DNA of 64,000 nt from Eublepharis macularius (Eukaryota > Chordata > Lepidosauria > Squamata > Eublepharidae). The DNA lies in the NCBI RefSeq assembly GCF_028583425.1, contig NC_072791.1:13721868-13785867 (forward strand), in the 5' to 3' direction. Positions 60,745 to 64,000 of this stretch are shown piece by piece; position 1 is the first letter of the stretch, and the number at the start of each line of letters is the position of its first letter. Below the pieces are notes generated by a model. That model searched no databases, was not told where the DNA came from, and was given only the letters and a program-made list of their open reading frames with translations. The position numbers and the translations under genes were made by a program.

Positions 60745-61690
60745 AGAGCATTGATAAATTGTTCTTGTATTTCTTTTTCTGCATATATAACCTGATCTCC
60801 TTTCTTTATACATGTTATATGATTCTTTTTTCTTTCTCTTTTCAAACACAATACGCCAAATATTTGCCAGGTTTGTTCACATTTTCAAAACGGCTTTGTT
60901 TTTTTCTGTACCTCCTCCATTTCTAACATATCAAGTTAATGTTTTAATTGTTTAATTTTCCAAAATGTATTTTAACTTGTTTAAAGCTCTTGCTCCATTG
61001 TTTAGATTCGTTCAGCTAATGTCTTAGTTCGTTCTGTTTTTTGTCTTTTCTTCTTAGCAGCAACTGCTAATAGAAATCTTCTAATGAAAGCTTTCCTTGC
61101 TTCCCAAACTGTAACTGAAGACGTTCCATTTGTATTATTTAGTTTATAAAAATTCTTTCAGAATGTTTTTATCATTTTGTAATAAAAGCGTATCGTTTAG
61201 TTTCCCTCTTCATCTTCGTTTGTTATTCTATTGCTAAACTACCTCTACGGGATTATGATCTGTGAATGTTTTTGGTTGAATCTCTGCTTTGTCTAAATTT
61301 ATTTTGGGGCTTTTTGATAGCCAACACATATCTATTCTCAACTCCCAATATCTCTTCCAAATTTGGCCTCCCAAGATTTTCCCAAGAGTTTCCAAGATTC
61401 CTATTCTTTGTTCTGCTTTTTCAGTCTGTGAATCTTGTCTTTCTAGATATCTCATTTTCTTTTTGCTTCTTTTTAACACTCAGAATTTCTTGTGTTTGTT
61501 TTTGTAGTTTTTTGATATTCCAGCCCATAGTTCTTGACATGTTTCTTGAACATTTTTCTGTGTTCGTCCCACAGATCCTTTTTTTTTCACATTTCTCTTG
61601 TTTTTATTTTACTGGTACAATTTTTATTTTATTGTAGAAAAATTTAAAAGTACAGAAAGGGAAAAGAAAAACAAAGCATACAGCTACTAA
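60745..61690 (-). mobile_element. L1 fragment, second copy
   Basis: It carries the same ORF1-to-endonuclease joint as 41340-42300 (LERQDSQTEKAEQRIGILET and SPKINLDKAEIQPKTFTDHN), so the internal deletion is older than the spacer duplication. Confidence 0.8.
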
Positions 61691-61859
61691 AGGTCTAATT
61701 AATATTTTTAAAATATATCTCATCTCATCTTCCTAACATCCCAATTCCTTATTCTTAATTGCTCCAATCATTAGTTCATTTTTCTTTCTTTTTCCACTTT
61801 GCCATGTATGTAAATAATGATTTTATCTCCCTTTACAAATGAAAGTTTGTAATGTAAGA

Positions 61860-63250
61860 TGAGTAAAGTGTAAGATGAGTAGCTCCTGCTGTTTATAAAA
61901 ATATTACTCAAATTTTCCATATACTACTACTACATACTTATAGTTGGAATAAACAAACTGTTATGAATAAGATAGAGATGTTGTCTTAAGTCTTTGTATG
62001 TCTTTATAAATAAGTCTTTATGAATAAAAGTAGAAAGAAAAGCGGAAAACAAAAAGTGTGGTGGATGTCCTAGGCATCATGTCAGAATCATCATTATATC
62101 ACCAGCAAAACTTTTTGTATAGTTTACTGACATTTAAATTTGATAAGAAATTTTAATAAAGAAAAGGGAAGGAGAGCTAATAAGAAGAAATGGAATTAGG
62201 AAAAAGGAATGTAGAGAGAGAGGGATAGGCGGAAGCCAAAAAGTAACAAATGGGAGGCTTGCCCAGCAGTGATATTTCTATTTTCTAATATGCTCATTCC
62301 TTTGTGCTTCCTGTTGCCTGAAAAAAAAGAACAAAGTCCAAGGTCTTCCTGTTATATTTGTATACTAGAAATCAGCAGAGATGGTGCTCTAACTGATAAT
62401 ATTTAAAATAAAAAAGTATTTTTTTTTCTTTTGCATCCTCCTGTTCAGTCATCTGTTTGTCGAATCTGCCAAGTTGCCCTTTTGCTGTGGCACACCAGAG
62501 CTGAAGCTTCATTCCCTAATAAAAAGAGGGGAAGAACAACCAGTTGCTACTCCACAATGAAAAAAACCTGCAATTACTGGTCCAGAGAGAAAATAATCCA
62601 CAGATATCTGCAGTGAGATAGGATGTGTCCGGAAGGTAAGAATACAAATAATCCCATGTTTCTGTTGCTTCACCTGTGTTTAAAGTTAGAGCTTTCTTGA
62701 AAGAAATAATTAACTTAAGGAAGGCATAAGTCAAGAGTTTATATATCTGCACTGTTATACATCTCTCATGAATCAGTTCTCCGTATTTTGTAAGTCCATA
62801 AATTTCAGAAACTCTTTCCAGTGAAGTCAGACATTGCTGGGGATTTACCAGCATCCCAAGATAAGTTATAGTTCCAAGGCAAATCTTTAGAAATAAGCCC
62901 CAAAGATTTATCAAAAAAAGAAAAGAGCAAAAGGAAAAAAGGAAAAAATGGGTAAAATAGGGTGGTCAAACTTTACTGGCAAAGGACCCTTATTCTCTGG
63001 TGACTTTGTGTTATCAGAACACAGGTAGGATCTGCATAAACCAGGCCACCATTCCATGAATTAACCTAATAGTTAGGTCTCCCTTATAGGGAGAGGTGTC
63101 TGGATAGAGAAATACACTCCCTCTAACCTGGCATAAATACATCTACAGCAAGGTAAGCATGGAGTGTTTTAGAACTGATCCAGTTCAGATCGTCATTTCC
63201 CCACGTGTCCGAAAAGATGATTGTTTAAGCACAAGTTTCTTCCATCTTCT
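61860..63250 (-). other. 3' flank of gene D, matching that of gene C
   Basis: Long matches to 43890-45360, for example TAAGTCTTTGTATGTCTTTA and GCTGGGGATTTACCAGCATC. No coding region is supported. Confidence 0.65.
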
Positions 63251-63336
63251 TCTAATCATTTATATGGTTTCTCTGCTGAGTGGATTCACTGATGCACAAT
63301 AAGTCCTGATCTCTAGAAAAACCTCTTTTCATATTA

Positions 63337-64000
<664 letters not shown>

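Overview
The window looks like a stretch of a squamate reptile chromosome. Three things point there: lizard-type L1 copies with the C-terminal CxxC-HMWWSC knuckle, a SINE with a Bov-B-like tail (Sauria-type), and several Penelope-like element (PLE) lineages. This rests on recognising families by eye, so 'squamate' is likely but not proven. The only host genes I can support are members of one C2H2 zinc-finger (ZNF) family. Everything else is intron, duplicated flank or mobile DNA.

Layout. 1-3060: an old PLE and a 3' tail motif. 4113-6397 (+): zinc-finger exon of gene A (21 intact fingers) with its 3' flank. 7743-16450 (+): two stacked L1 copies, interrupted by a PLE that itself holds a second PLE, by a GC-rich insert and by Helitron-like ends. 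17760-20600: a block matching the upstream flanks of the later genes but inverted, with a 5-copy ~153-bp tandem repeat. 20600-27900: unclassified sequence, CR1, SINE, L1 and L2 debris. 28638-37311 (-): gene B, a SCAN-KRAB-ZNF gene with a premature stop and an LTR-like insertion at its 3' end. 38066-39164: a hAT transposon with a nested MITE. 40000-45400: spacer with tRNA-Ala-type SINE and L1. 45445-55063 or 56334 (-): gene C, an apparently intact SCAN-KRAB-21-finger gene, with a near-complete PLE reading frame in an intron. 57287-58701: an L1 3' end holding a PLE palindrome. 59390-63250: a second copy of the spacer. 63511-64000 (-): 3' part of gene D.

Genes B, C and D lie head to tail on the minus strand with a period of about 18-20 kb, and gene A is an inverted relative. 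B and C share exon sizes (SCAN about 510, then 43, 80 and 127 bp, then the zinc-finger exon), and their exons join in frame to give 533 and 861 residues. Proteins of this type normally bind DNA through the finger array, pair through SCAN and recruit co-repressors through KRAB. Here the KRAB box has MEE in place of the usual MLE, so repression through TRIM28 is uncertain. A ZNF cluster expanding amid dense retroelements fits the known arms-race pattern, but nothing here shows which targets are bound.

The most unusual signals are a perfect 219-bp palindrome of PLE ends with a hammerhead-like motif on each strand, and the recurrence of that motif, with the same one-base departure from consensus, in PLE-like tails of different sequence.
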